A stretch of 37,107 nt of DNA from JAVBRD01 sp031548365 (GTDB taxonomy: Bacteria; Bacillota; Clostridia; Christensenellales; UBA1750), in the NCBI GenBank assembly GCA_031548365.1, contig JAVBRD010000004.1, positions 1-37,107 of the forward strand, read 5' to 3'. The notes beneath the pieces were generated by a model that was given only the letters and a program-made list of their open reading frames with translations, was not told the origin of the DNA and made no database searches. The position numbers were made by a program, and so were the translations under genes. Below, piece after piece: positions 15,903-24,042 of the stretch. The first letter of the stretch is position 1; each line of letters opens with the position of its first letter.

Positions 15903-17216
15903 TCATGTCATTCTAATGCCCTTGGGCAGCGTGTTTTGCAGTCGTCCATCAGCCAGTCTGCCCCAACCGAGCGCAAATCCTTTGTGCGCCGCGATCGCCC
16001 ACCCGCGCGCGTCCTCCCCGCGCGGAAGCGCCTCACCGCGCAGATAGGCGTACGCCTCGGCTTCGGACAGATCAAGGGCGCGCTTCGCCTGGCCGTGCGC
16101 GATCGCCATCGCTAACGCGTGCGCGGGTTCCAGCCGATCACGGGACACGCGAGCGAGCTGAAGGCCGTCCCGCAAAACGCGTAAACCGCGGACATTAAGC
16201 CCCGTCGGGCTGTACAGCCAGTTATCCCGCAAAATGGGCGCAAAGCCGTCTTCGGTCGACAATAGTTCGCACTCGAAAGCACCCCACATCTGAGCGGCGG
16301 CCGCGTTCGGCGCTTTCACAGGCGCTGCCGCCGTTCCGGCTCCACCTTTTTTAAGCCGCGCGATGAAATGCCCCGCGCCTTCGCCCTTTTGCGGCCATAA
16401 TCGCCGGACAGACTCAGCCTCAAAATCGCGGTGGCGATTCACGAACGCCTCAATGGTTTCCTCGTTTTCCTCGCGGTTGAACGTGCAGGTGGAGTACACG
16501 AGCACGCCGCCATCACGGACGAGTGCGGCCGCCGCATTCAGTATGTCCGCTTGCCTCCCCGCGCATCTGCGCGGCGAATCCGGCGTCCACTCGAGCCGCG
16601 ACTCCGGCTCCTTGGCGAACATACCCTCGCCTGAGCAAGGCGCATCGACCAGCACGCGGTCAAACGCGCACGGAAGCGACGCCGCGATTTTGGAAGGCTC
16701 TTCCTGCGTCACCACAGCGTTGGTTGCACCAAAGCGCTCCAGGTTGTGAAGGAGCACGCGCGCGCGCGCCGGGTGCGGATCGTTGGACAAAAGCACACCT
16801 TTCCCGCGCATGCGCGCGGCGATTCCTGTGGACTTGCCTCCGGGCGCGGCGCACAGATCCAGGACAATTTCGCCGGGCTGAGGGTCGAGGGCGGAGATGG
16901 CCGCCATCGCGCTCGTGTCCTGTAAATAGAATACGCCCGCCGCGTGCAGCGCATGCCTGCCTAGTTTGGTTCCCTCAGGCAGCACAAATGCCTCGGGGCA
17001 CGACGAGGCGCGCTCCAAGACCATACCAAGCAACTCGGGCAGTCTCTCTGGTTCAATTTTGAGTGTGTTCGCGCGCACGCCGCCCAACGGCGTTTCTCCG
17101 AGCGCGGCAATGAGCGCGGCGGCTTCCTCCGGCCAGTCCCCGCGCATGCGTTCCTCAAATCCATCCGGTAAGGGGTGCCGTTCTGACATCGCGCGTGTTG
17201 CGGCTTTCTTTTTCAC
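15903..17216 (-). CDS. RNA cytosine-C5 methyltransferase, NOL1/NOP2/Sun family (RsmF-like)
   Basis: Encodes 437 residues. It should methylate cytosine C5 in rRNA with S-adenosylmethionine. Motifs: LGGVRANTLK near the N-terminus, SAM site DLCAAPGGKSTGIAARM, VDAPCSGEGMFAK with one catalytic Cys, and YSTCTFNREENEETI with the second catalytic Cys. A C-terminal RNA-binding part ending in an RsmF-like domain (LDLSEAEAYAYLRGEALP) separates it from RsmB. The start is the GTG at 17216: it overlaps the queG stop as GTGA and has GGAGGG about 5 nt upstream. Upstream in-frame codons are queG shadow. Whether the target is the E. coli RsmF site (m5C1407) cannot be told here. Confidence 0.92.
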   Translation of the reverse strand: MKKKAATRAMSERHPLPDGFEERMRGDWPEEAAALIAALGETPLGGVRANTLKIEPERLPELLGMVLERASSCPEAFVLPEGTKLGRHALHAAGVFYLQDTSAMAAISALDPQPGEIVLDLCAAPGGKSTGIAARMRGKGVLLSNDPHPARARVLLHNLERFGATNAVVTQEEPSKIAASLPCAFDRVLVDAPCSGEGMFAKEPESRLEWTPDSPRRCAGRQADILNAAAALVRDGGVLVYSTCTFNREENEETIEAFVNRHRDFEAESVRRLWPQKGEGAGHFIARLKKGGAGTAAAPVKAPNAAAAQMWGAFECELLSTEDGFAPILRDNWLYSPTGLNVRGLRVLRDGLQLARVSRDRLEPAHALAMAIAHGQAKRALDLSEAEAYAYLRGEALPRGEDARGWAIAAHKGFALGWGRLADGRLQNTLPKGIRMT

Positions 17217-18265
17217 GCGCCCTCCAGCGATTCCGCCATGTCGCGCGAAACAGCAGGGTCGGCTTCGTGTGGAATGGCTTCCGCAACCGACCCACGGTCG
17301 CCCAACCGCACAAGCGACCACGCAGCGTGCGCGCGCGTCGCGTCCACGTCCGACTTGAGGAGCGGCCTGAGCAGGGGTATGAACTTCTCATCCCCCGTGT
17401 TGCCCGCGCACAATGCCGCCTGCGTCCGCCAGCGCGCCGCACGGGCCGTGTTGCGACCGAGCAAGAGCGCGATACTCTCCATGCGCCCTGACATCGCCGC
17501 GCCGCTATCTCCAAGCAGAGAACGCAGCGAAAAGAGCCGCTGCAAATCCTCGGGGACGGGCGCACGCTTTTCGTTGTTATGCGGGCAGCAGACGCGGCAG
17601 TCGTCGCATCCGAGCAGCCGCAGGTCCATGGGCGCGCGCAGCTCGCGTGACACGCGCTGCCCCGTGAACATCGCCGCGCGCAAACAACGCGCCATATTGA
17701 GCACGCCGTCGCCCTTGATCGCACCGACCGGGCACGCCTCCACGCACAACGTACATCCACCGCACGCCGCCGCGTGATCACGAACCTGTAAAAAGTGGGA
17801 AGCGTCAAGCGGCGCGCTCGTCAGGATGACCTGAAGCGCGACTGCTGAACCGAACTTGTCGTGCATGAGCAGCGTGTTCCGGCCGTCAACGCCAAGGCCC
17901 GCGCGCCGTGCGATCGCCTTGTACGGCAAGCCGGGCGCGGCCAGCGTTTCATATCCGCTCAGCGCAGCCTCCGCGACGCGCGACGCGGCCGTGTATGCGC
18001 GCTGCGACGCCGGGTAATACGCGCTCACACGCCCCACATCCGGGGACAACGCGCCCGTATCAAAGGGAACGAAGGGCAGCACCAGCACAACGAGCGCGCG
18101 CGCTGTGGACATGAGCGCGCGCGGATCGTGCGTAAGACCGAGCGTGATGCCCGCGCTCCGGCTCACATCGCGCCATTCATCGAAAGGCTCAACGGACGTC
18201 ACCGCGACGTCCGAAAAGCCGTACTCACGCGCGGCGGCATAGAGCGTTTCCGACAGCGAACCCAT
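17213..18265 (-). CDS. queG: Epoxyqueuosine reductase (QueG family)
   Basis: Encodes 350 residues. QueG reduces epoxyqueuosine to queuosine in tRNA, using cobalamin and two [4Fe-4S] clusters. The N-terminal DUF1730-like domain (FSDVAVTSVEPFDEW on) is followed by two ferredoxin-like cluster motifs, CGGCTLCVEACPVGAI and CDDCRVCCPHNN, and then a HEAT-like repeat tail (LLLGRNTARAARWRTQAALCAGNTGD and on), the normal QueG architecture. The final repeats (THAAWSLVRLGDRGSVAEAI) are intact. It overlaps its upstream neighbour by one base (TGATG) and its downstream neighbour by four (GTGA). No other queuosine gene is in the window; truA, another tRNA modifier, lies in the same unit. A QueG-like paralog with another substrate is not excluded. 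Confidence 0.9.
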   Translation of the reverse strand: MGSLSETLYAAAREYGFSDVAVTSVEPFDEWRDVSRSAGITLGLTHDPRALMSTARALVVLVLPFVPFDTGALSPDVGRVSAYYPASQRAYTAASRVAEAALSGYETLAAPGLPYKAIARRAGLGVDGRNTLLMHDKFGSAVALQVILTSAPLDASHFLQVRDHAAACGGCTLCVEACPVGAIKGDGVLNMARCLRAAMFTGQRVSRELRAPMDLRLLGCDDCRVCCPHNNEKRAPVPEDLQRLFSLRSLLGDSGAAMSGRMESIALLLGRNTARAARWRTQAALCAGNTGDEKFIPLLRPLLKSDVDATRAHAAWSLVRLGDRGSVAEAIPHEADPAVSRDMAESLEGA

Positions 18266-18987
18266 CAGACCAACCAGCTCTTGAGCGCGGCAGCGTCGCT
18301 GATAAACTGCTCTTCCTTCTCATCCTTTACAAACTCAATGAGCGCCCACTTTGCCTCTGTCGCCAGAGGAAGCAGCGGCTTCCACTTGGCATCACCTTCC
18401 GCAAGGGGGAGCCGCTCGCGGTCTTTCCAGTAGAACACGTGAAGCATGACCGCCTTTTTTGCCACGCCGCGGAGCGCGTTCGCTAGCGTTTCGCCCTCCA
18501 TGCCCACAGGCGGCTGCCAATAGGTGTATGCGTTCGCTGCTTCCGCCAGCAGTTTTTCCGCCGATGCGGGCGTGTCCGTGAGTGTGCCTCCATGGTACTC
18601 GAAAGCCAACTTGACGCCCGCTTTTGCGCACAAGTCCGCACAGCGGATGGCGTCCTCCACCACAAGCGCGCGCTCAGCGTCGGTCGCCTCGCCCGATCCC
18701 TTTTTTCCCGCCCACACGCGGACAACACCCGCACCCAGCGTGAGCGCACTGTCCAGCACAGGTGCGAAATCGCCGCCATCCAGCCTATAGTACGAGCCGT
18801 ACGAAGGCATTTCAAGCCCTGCGTCGCGCGTCATGGCCGCGACTTCCTTCGCTCTCGCCGCGTCCCCATGCGGTACGTGGATGTCCCCTCCCCACTCAAT
18901 GCCCGAGAGCCCCGCGATCTTCACGAGCTCCACAATGCGTCTGGGCTCAAGCGGTCGAAACGTAACAGAAACCAATCCGCCTTTCAT
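18265..18987 (-). CDS. Sugar phosphate isomerase/epimerase-like TIM-barrel protein
   Basis: Encodes 240 residues of the xylose-isomerase-like TIM barrel (AP endonuclease 2 superfamily). Visible: VSVTFRPLEPRRIVELVKIAGLSGIEWGGDIHVPHGD (first barrel strands, a typical opening), VVRVWAGKKGSG, metal-ligand-like LAFEYHGGTLTD and VMLHVFYWKD. Members isomerise or epimerise sugars and inositol derivatives; the substrate is unknown. At 240 residues it is slightly shorter than the usual 250-290. It overlaps the preceding YbjN-like gene by 4 bp (ATGA) and queG by one base, so it is translated as part of the packed unit. A purely metabolic gene among RNA-modification genes suggests operon packing more than shared function. 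Confidence 0.85.
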   Translation of the reverse strand: MKGGLVSVTFRPLEPRRIVELVKIAGLSGIEWGGDIHVPHGDAARAKEVAAMTRDAGLEMPSYGSYYRLDGGDFAPVLDSALTLGAGVVRVWAGKKGSGEATDAERALVVEDAIRCADLCAKAGVKLAFEYHGGTLTDTPASAEKLLAEAANAYTYWQPPVGMEGETLANALRGVAKKAVMLHVFYWKDRERLPLAEGDAKWKPLLPLATEAKWALIEFVKDEKEEQFISDAAALKSWLV

Positions 18988-19499
18988 CCGTTTGCCTCCT
19001 CCTCGCGTTCGCCGCTTGTTTCGCCGCGTGCGACGCGCTGAAATTCGCCGATTTCGTCATCCAAAAAGTGTACCAGCCGCCCGATGTAATATAGGATTTC
19101 CTCGGGAACAAACTGCGCAAACGGCGATTCGTACAGGAAGAAGTGCGTCATCTGCACATCGCCGTCGCCGTCCAAGAAAAACTTAAAGCAGGTGCACCGC
19201 GCGTTCAAGGCGTTGATGTGGGTGAGCATCGCGCGCCGCAGGTGTCTTGGCACGCCAACTATGAACTTGTAGCACACAACGCGCACCATGGCCTCGCTCT
19301 TGTCAACCACCACGACAAACGCGATTTTTTCGTCCGATCTTGGCAGCGTCCAGCCGATGTGAAACGCGGCGTCGCCTTCACTGCTGGTCTTGCGGGCGAA
19401 CCGAACGCGTTCACTTGATAAATGCCGCTCCAGCGCGCCGGCGTAATCCGTCAGGTAAACCTGCGCCTTGAGCGCTTTCATCAGCCGCTTGATGGCCAT
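18984..19499 (-). CDS. YbjN-like hypothetical protein
   Basis: Encodes about 171 residues. The core (LERHLSSERVRFARKTSSEGDAAFHIGW, then EKIAFVVVVDKSEAMVRVVCYKF, then MLTHINALNARCTCFKFFLDGDGDVQMTHFFLY) has the strand-helix pattern of YbjN / type III secretion chaperone-like proteins: a small domain comparing a reporter with a short-term state, function unknown. There is no signal peptide; the C-terminus is acidic and polar. The start is uncertain: an ATG at 19499 (MAIKRLMKALKAQ) inside the end of truA, or an upstream GTG at 19526, neither with a clear ribosome binding site; coupling to truA would explain that. The ATGA overlap with the next gene confirms the reading frame. Confidence 0.75.
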   Translation of the reverse strand: MAIKRLMKALKAQVYLTDYAGALERHLSSERVRFARKTSSEGDAAFHIGWTLPRSDEKIAFVVVVDKSEAMVRVVCYKFIVGVPRHLRRAMLTHINALNARCTCFKFFLDGDGDVQMTHFFLYESPFAQFVPEEILYYIGRLVHFLDDEIGEFQRVARGETSGEREEEANG

Positions 19500-20236
19500 C
19501 CTTCGTACTCGACTTTCATCAGACACAGGCCGTGCGCGGGCGCCGTCGCTCCCGCGAGCCTGCGGTTTTTGTTTTCGATCGCCCGTTTGAGCGCGTCCGG
19601 CGCGAGTTTTCCACGTCCGACGTCGATCAGCGTACCCGCGATGATGCGCACCATGTTGTAAAGGAAGCCGTCGCCTGATATCGTGAGCGTCAGTCCGTCG
19701 CCATCGCGTTCAAGGCTTGCAACGCTCACCGTTCTGACCTTGTCTTTGATCACCGATCCCGACGCGCACAAACCCGTGAAATCGTGCATACCGAGCACAG
19801 GCAGAAGCGCCTCGCGCATCCGCGCGTCATCAAGCCTGTGCGGCACGTGCGCGCGCGCGTGCCGCACAAGCACACATGCGACCGGCGCGTTGTCAATGCA
19901 GTAGCGGTACGTCTTCCCAAGCGCATGATACCGCGCGTGAAACGTGGGTGACGCCTGACCGCTGGTCAACACGCGGATATCGGCAGGCAGCATTGCGTTG
20001 AGCGCGAACGAAAAACGTTCCGGCGGCACCCGTGATGCCGTGTCGAAGTGCGCAGCCTGCCCAAGCGCATGAACGCCTGCGTCCGTACGGCTGGCCCCTG
20101 TGATCGAAACGCGCTCACCCGTGAGCTTTGCGAGCGCTTCTTCCACGGTCTGCTGCACGGAACGCGCGTTTTCCTGTCGCTGCCACCCCGCGTACGATCC
20201 GCCGTCGTACGAAAGCCGCATCCTCACCCGAGCCAT
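19481..20236 (-). CDS. truA: tRNA pseudouridine(38-40) synthase
   Basis: Encodes 251 residues, the standard TruA length. It makes pseudouridine at positions 38-40 of the tRNA anticodon stem. Motifs: RLSYDGGSYAGWQRQ at the N-terminus, catalytic Asp in GASRTDAGVHALGQAAHFDT, then GDGFLYNMVRIIAGTLIDVGRGK near the C-terminus. ARYHALGKTYRYCI is the usual forefinger-loop region. It overlaps the end of ecfT by 13 bp and is overlapped by the YbjN-like gene. The ecfT-truA order is widely conserved in Firmicutes downstream of the ecfA genes, although the ecfA genes are missing from this window. Confidence 0.96.
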   Translation of the reverse strand: MARVRMRLSYDGGSYAGWQRQENARSVQQTVEEALAKLTGERVSITGASRTDAGVHALGQAAHFDTASRVPPERFSFALNAMLPADIRVLTSGQASPTFHARYHALGKTYRYCIDNAPVACVLVRHARAHVPHRLDDARMREALLPVLGMHDFTGLCASGSVIKDKVRTVSVASLERDGDGLTLTISGDGFLYNMVRIIAGTLIDVGRGKLAPDALKRAIENKNRRLAGATAPAHGLCLMKVEYEGWPSSG

Positions 20237-21024
20237 GGTATCGCCACCAGAATCAGCAAAAGCGTTGTGACCGCGAGCGCATAGACGTCAAGCCGCGTCA
20301 TGTGCAGAATTTTCATGCGCGTGCGCCCTTCACCGCCGTGGTAGCAGCGCGATTCCATCGCGAGCGCGAGGTCATCCGCGCGGCGAATGGCTGAGATGAA
20401 CAGCGGCACAAGGAGTGGAATCATGGCCTTAGCGCGCCTGAGGATGTTGCCGGATTCGAAGTCCGCGCCGCGCGCCATCTGTGCCTTCATGATGCGGTCG
20501 GTTTCGTCCAGAAGCGTCGGAATGAAACGCAGCGCGATGGTCATCATCATCGCCAGCTCGTGCACCGGCACACGGATTTTTATCAGTGGGGCGAACAACC
20601 GCTCAATGGCGTCCGTGAGCGCTATGGGCGAAGTCGTGAGCGTCAAGAATGACATCCCGAACACCAGAAAAACAAGCCTGAGCATGAGATTGATCGCGGC
20701 CACCACGCCTTCCAGCGTGAGCGAAATCACCCACCAATGCCAGAGCACCGTCTCGCCGGGACTGAAAAAGACATTGAGCACAAACGTGAACGCGACCAGG
20801 ATCATGATCGGTTTGAGGCCTCGCAGCAGATATTTGGGCGAAATGCGCGACATCGCCGCCGCCATGGCCAAATAAGCAAGGATCAATATGTTGAGGGGGA
20901 GCGCGCTCACCGAAAAAACGGCCGATATGTATATCGCCGTCAAAATGATTTTCGCGCGCGGATCCAGCCGGTGAAGCACCGAATGGCCGGGGAAGAATTG
21001 CCCGATTGTGATGTTTTGAAGCAA
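20224..21024 (-). CDS. ecfT: Energy-coupling factor transporter transmembrane component EcfT
   Basis: Encodes 266 residues. EcfT is the membrane scaffold that couples the paired ATPases EcfA1/A2 to substrate-binding S components for vitamin and metal uptake. FFPGHSVLHRLDPRAKIILTAIYI is the classic N-terminus; about five membrane helices follow. The coupling helices hold two Ala-Arg-Gly-like motifs, one visible as AQMARGADFESG and the second as LALAMESRCYHGG (Glu-Ser-Arg in place of Ala-Arg-Gly, a common variant). The start is TTG with GGAGGG 5 nt upstream. It is the first gene of the minus-strand unit and has its own promoter. Neither ecfA1 nor ecfA2 is adjacent, which is unusual. Confidence 0.93.
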   Translation of the reverse strand: MLQNITIGQFFPGHSVLHRLDPRAKIILTAIYISAVFSVSALPLNILILAYLAMAAAMSRISPKYLLRGLKPIMILVAFTFVLNVFFSPGETVLWHWWVISLTLEGVVAAINLMLRLVFLVFGMSFLTLTTSPIALTDAIERLFAPLIKIRVPVHELAMMMTIALRFIPTLLDETDRIMKAQMARGADFESGNILRRAKAMIPLLVPLFISAIRRADDLALAMESRCYHGGEGRTRMKILHMTRLDVYALAVTTLLLILVAIPWLG

Positions 21025-21071
21025 GGTCGCCCTCCGTTACGCACGCGACACACCGCGCTTTGTATCCAGTG

Positions 21072-21100
21072 ATTATACTACGGATCGCCCGCAGCGTCCA
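21072..21100 (-). promoter_or_regulatory. Promoter of the ecfT-truA unit
   Basis: Minus strand: -35 TGGACG (21095-21100), 17-bp spacer, -10 TATAAT (21072-21077), about 48 bp upstream of the TTG start of ecfT. The transcript probably runs through all eight genes to 14752, since gaps are 13 bp or less and mostly overlaps. Confidence 0.65.
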
Positions 21101-21143
21101 CCGTATGTTTGCGGCGCGGGGGAACCAACGATACCCGCTGACA

Positions 21144-21176
21144 GCAAACCGCCGAACCTCAAGTCCGGCGGTTTGC
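21144..21176. terminator. Strong hairpin between the kinase-like gene and ecfT
   Basis: Perfect 11-bp arms GCAAACCGCCG (21144-21154) and CGGCGGTTTGC (21166-21176), 11-nt loop. It lies about 85 bp after the kinase-like gene on that gene's strand and upstream of the ecfT promoter, so it probably ends that transcript, though no T-run follows. A second small stem, CGGCT/AGCCG, sits at about 21241-21255. Confidence 0.5.
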
Positions 21177-21259
21177 ATGGGTCTGATGGCCGTTTTCGAA
21201 GTCACCGGGTAGACGACACTCTGGGCTATGATGACATCCGGCGGCTTCGCAGCCGGTCT

Positions 21260-21838
21260 TTACTTGCGCAACGCTACATACGCCTCTATTGCGCTGACCG
21301 CTGTGTCAAGATCAATCACCGATGTGTTGATGCACAGGTCGTACTGATCGATGCTTCCCCACAGGTAATCCGTGTGGTAGTTGTAGTAAGCGGCACGCTC
21401 TTTATCCATCTTTTTGAGGACGCTTTCGACCTCTTTGGGATCAATTCCATGCCATTTGACCAGGTGGTTTTTCCGCGTCTCCAGATCCGCGTAAATGAAG
21501 ACCTTGATGACATCGGCGCGATCCCTCAGGATATAATCGGCGCATCGGCCAACGATGACGCAGGAGGTCTTGGCCACTTTCCTGATGGTTTCCTCCTGTA
21601 TTGAGAAGAGGTTGTCCATGGACTCGATGTTCTTCGCGCCTGGCAGCTGGATCGCTCTACGGTCGAGCAGTTCGTCCGAGCGCTCCAAGACACTGGGATG
21701 CACGCCGCTGTGCTCCGCGCTCATCGTGATGAGGTTGCGGTCATAGAAACCAATGCCCAGTTTCTCCGACAAACGTTTTCCGATTTCACGGCCGCCGCTG
21801 CCGCTCTTTCTGGAGATGGTGATTACTACTGAAGACAT
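21260..21838 (-). CDS. Cytidylate kinase-like family protein
   Basis: Encodes 192 residues of the cytidylate-kinase-like family (Cmk-related P-loop kinases common in gut Firmicutes). N-terminal VVITISRKSGSGGREIGKRLSEKLG contains the P-loop and matches the family opening ITIsR..GSgG. CVIVGRCADYILRD is the second conserved block, followed by ETRKNHLVKWHGIDP and DRNLI. The true substrate of this family is not established; it is not the essential Cmk. The ATG at 21838 opens MSSVVITISR and has a run of G about 7 nt upstream. It has its own promoter and stands alone between two hairpins. Confidence 0.9.
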   Translation of the reverse strand: MSSVVITISRKSGSGGREIGKRLSEKLGIGFYDRNLITMSAEHSGVHPSVLERSDELLDRRAIQLPGAKNIESMDNLFSIQEETIRKVAKTSCVIVGRCADYILRDRADVIKVFIYADLETRKNHLVKWHGIDPKEVESVLKKMDKERAAYYNYHTDYLWGSIDQYDLCINTSVIDLDTAVSAIEAYVALRK

Positions 21839-21912
21839 ACGCAAGCCCCCCCCGTCCAGTCCGTGCGCCCAAGGCGCGTACAGATAGCCCATTGAGGTCG
21901 TCGTCTGGTTTC

Positions 21913-21940
21913 ATTATATATGGATTGGGTGCGGTGTACA
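21913..21940 (-). promoter_or_regulatory. Promoter of the cytidylate kinase-like gene
   Basis: Minus strand: -35 TGTACA (21935-21940; in the context TTGTACACC), 16-bp spacer, -10 TATAAT (21913-21918). The leader to the ATG is about 70 nt and shows no recognised riboswitch. Confidence 0.65.
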
Positions 21941-21964
21941 AGGTTTTTTTTGGCAACGCAAACA

Positions 21965-21993
21965 AGCGGCACGAGGGTGACCCTTGTGCCGCT
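21965..21993. terminator. Hairpin after the V-ATPase operon
   Basis: A 13-nt imperfect inverted repeat: AGCGGCACGAGGG (21965-21977), TGA loop, CCCTTGTGCCGCT (21981-21993). It lies 17 bp after atpD on that gene's strand and is followed there by TGTTTGCGTTG, a weak U-rich tract. It is the best candidate for the end of the ATPase transcript. Confidence 0.6.
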
Positions 21994-22009
21994 CCGTGTT
22001 CAACAAAAC

Positions 22010-22660
22010 CTAAATTGCTTCTGCCTGCGCCTTGACCATCATGTCCTTGACTTTCATCAAGCGTGTGAGAGAGCCGCGCTCATTTTCATCGAGCTTCATG
22101 GCGATATATCGGATGGTTTCATGCATCTCCGGGATCATAACGTACTCGAGCGCATTGACGCGGCGGCGCGTCTTCTCAATCTCATCCGCGAGACGGTCGC
22201 AGGTTTTTTCGATCTGCGCGAGTTCGAGCATAAGCGGGAGAACGCCCGAGATGGTCTCGATCGCCCCGTCGAGCTGCGCGGAGGTCGTGGCGAACGCGTA
22301 GGGCAGTTCGGAGGAATCCCCTGTCGAGTCTTCGGCGATCTTGATGGTGGGCACCACGACCGACATGACGTTCTGCGTGCCAACCTCGATGGCGATTTTG
22401 CGCGACGGGTAGAAAATGGCCTCCTCAAGTTCGTTCGCGGGCATGATCGCGCGCGCCACAGCGAACTCCTTGAGCGCGGCGTTGAGCTCAAGCTCCAGCC
22501 GCTCGCGGATTTCCTTGTTGCGCCGGATCAAAAGGATGAACTGCCGCACCATTTCGTCGCGCTTGTCTTTTAAAAGCTTGTGGCCGCGAACCGCCACAGC
22601 CAGACGGCGCTTGAGGTTGGTCAGCTCCATCCTGGTGGGGTTGACCTGTGCAGCGGGCAT
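22010..22660 (-). CDS. atpD: V-type ATP synthase subunit D
   Basis: Encodes 216 residues, the central rotor shaft of the V/A-type ATPase that transmits rotation between the A3B3 head and the membrane ring. The N-terminus VNPTRMELTNLKRRLAVAVRGHKLLKDKRDEMVRQF is the diagnostic opening of subunit D, a long coiled-coil helix; the matching C-terminal helix includes ALEYVMIPEMHETIRYIAMKLDENERG. The length is typical. Its ATG overlaps the stop of subunit B by one base (TAATG). Last gene of the operon: no NtpH or NtpJ homolog follows, unlike the E. hirae ntp cluster. Confidence 0.96.
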   Translation of the reverse strand: MPAAQVNPTRMELTNLKRRLAVAVRGHKLLKDKRDEMVRQFILLIRRNKEIRERLELELNAALKEFAVARAIMPANELEEAIFYPSRKIAIEVGTQNVMSVVVPTIKIAEDSTGDSSELPYAFATTSAQLDGAIETISGVLPLMLELAQIEKTCDRLADEIEKTRRRVNALEYVMIPEMHETIRYIAMKLDENERGSLTRLMKVKDMMVKAQAEAI

Positions 22661-24042
22661 TACGCGTCACCCTCCTTGGGGAGGTACTGGTCGAGCATGT
22701 CGTCGCGGATGCGCTTGAGCTCACTGCGCGGCAGCATGGCCATGAGCTTCCAGCCGAGGTCGAGCGTCTCCTCGATGGTGCGGTCGGTGTCATACCCCTG
22801 CGATACGTACTCGCGCTCAAACGCTTCGGCAAACTTGGCGAAGAGGCGGTCGTTCTCCGAGAGCGCGGCTTCGCCCAAGATGGCGGAGAGCTCCTTGGCT
22901 TCTTTGCCGCGAGAATACGCGGCGATCAGCTGGTTCATCGTGGGTGCGTGATCCTCACGGGTTTTACCCTTGCCGATGCCCTTGTCGCGCAGACGGGAGA
23001 GCGAGGGTAAAACGTCGACCGGAGGGGTGACGCCCATGCGGTGCAGTTGGCGGGAAAGGATGATCTGCCCCTCGGTGATGTAACCGGTCAAGTCGGGGAT
23101 GGGATGGGTCTTGTCATCTTCAGGCATGGACAGAATCGGAATCTGGGTGACCGAACCCTTCTTACCCCTGATACGGCCGGCGCGCTCATACAGCGTCGCA
23201 AGGTCGGTGTAGAGGTAGCCGGGGTATCCGCGGCGGCCGGGGACTTCCTTGCGCGCGGCGGAAACTTCGCGCAGCGCTTCTGCGTAGTTGGTGATGTCGG
23301 TCAGGATGACCAGGACGTGCATGCCCTTTTCGTACGCAAGATACTCGGCCGCCGTCAGCGCGATGCGCGGTGTGGCGATGCGCTCAATGGCGGGGTCATT
23401 GGCGAGGTTCATGAACAGCACGGCGCGGTCGATAGCGCCTGTGCGGCGGAAATCACTGATAAAGAAATCCGCTTCTTCGTATGTGATGCCGATCGCGCCG
23501 AACACGACGGCGAAACTCTCGTCTTTGCCGCGCACCTTGGCCTGACGCGCGATTTGCGCGGCGAGCTGCGCGTGCGGAAGACCGGAGCCCGAAAACACGG
23601 GCAGTTTCTGGCCGCGAACCAGCGTGTTCAGCCCGTCAATCGCGGAAATGCCCGTCTGGATGAACTCGGCGGGAAAATCGCGCGCGGCCGGGTTGATGGG
23701 CGTGCCATTGATGTCCATGCTCATCTCGGGGATGACAGCCGGCCCGCCGTCGCGCGGACGGCCCATGCCGTCGAAAACGCGTCCCTGCATGTCAGGCGAC
23801 ACCTTGAGCTCAATGGAGCGGCCCAGGAAACGCGCCTTGGAATCGGAGATTTTCAGCCCCTGCGTTCCTTCAAACAGCTGAACAAGCGCACGGTCATGGT
23901 CGACCTCGAGCACGCGGCCATTGCGGATTTCCCCGTTGGCCTGCTCGATCTCCACCAGCTCATAATACGCGACACCGGAAACGCCCTCGACGAGCATCAG
24001 CGGCCCCACGACCTCTTTGATGGTCTTATACTCCTTGAGCAT
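22660..24042 (-). CDS. atpB: V-type ATP synthase subunit B
   Basis: Encodes 460 residues, the non-catalytic nucleotide-binding-fold subunit of the A3B3 head. Visible: SGVAYYELVEIEQANGEIRNGRVLEV at the N-terminus, VFSGSGLPHAQLAAQIARQAKV (degenerate P-loop region, no Walker lysine, as expected for B), YPGYLYTDLATLYERAGRI and the MPEDDKTHPIPDLTGYITEGQI block. The length matches the usual 455-465. It follows subunit A with no gap: its ATG abuts the stop codon. V-type naming is used; the symbol here means the V-ATPase B subunit, not F-type subunit a. Confidence 0.97.
   Translation of the reverse strand: MLKEYKTIKEVVGPLMLVEGVSGVAYYELVEIEQANGEIRNGRVLEVDHDRALVQLFEGTQGLKISDSKARFLGRSIELKVSPDMQGRVFDGMGRPRDGGPAVIPEMSMDINGTPINPAARDFPAEFIQTGISAIDGLNTLVRGQKLPVFSGSGLPHAQLAAQIARQAKVRGKDESFAVVFGAIGITYEEADFFISDFRRTGAIDRAVLFMNLANDPAIERIATPRIALTAAEYLAYEKGMHVLVILTDITNYAEALREVSAARKEVPGRRGYPGYLYTDLATLYERAGRIRGKKGSVTQIPILSMPEDDKTHPIPDLTGYITEGQIILSRQLHRMGVTPPVDVLPSLSRLRDKGIGKGKTREDHAPTMNQLIAAYSRGKEAKELSAILGEAALSENDRLFAKFAEAFEREYVSQGYDTDRTIEETLDLGWKLMAMLPRSELKRIRDDMLDQYLPKEGDA

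Noticed and set aside
21260..21838. Essential cytidylate kinase (cmk)
   Set aside because: The opening ITISRKSGSGGREIG and the later blocks match the separate cytidylate-kinase-like family, not Cmk, and cmk's usual neighbours are absent.
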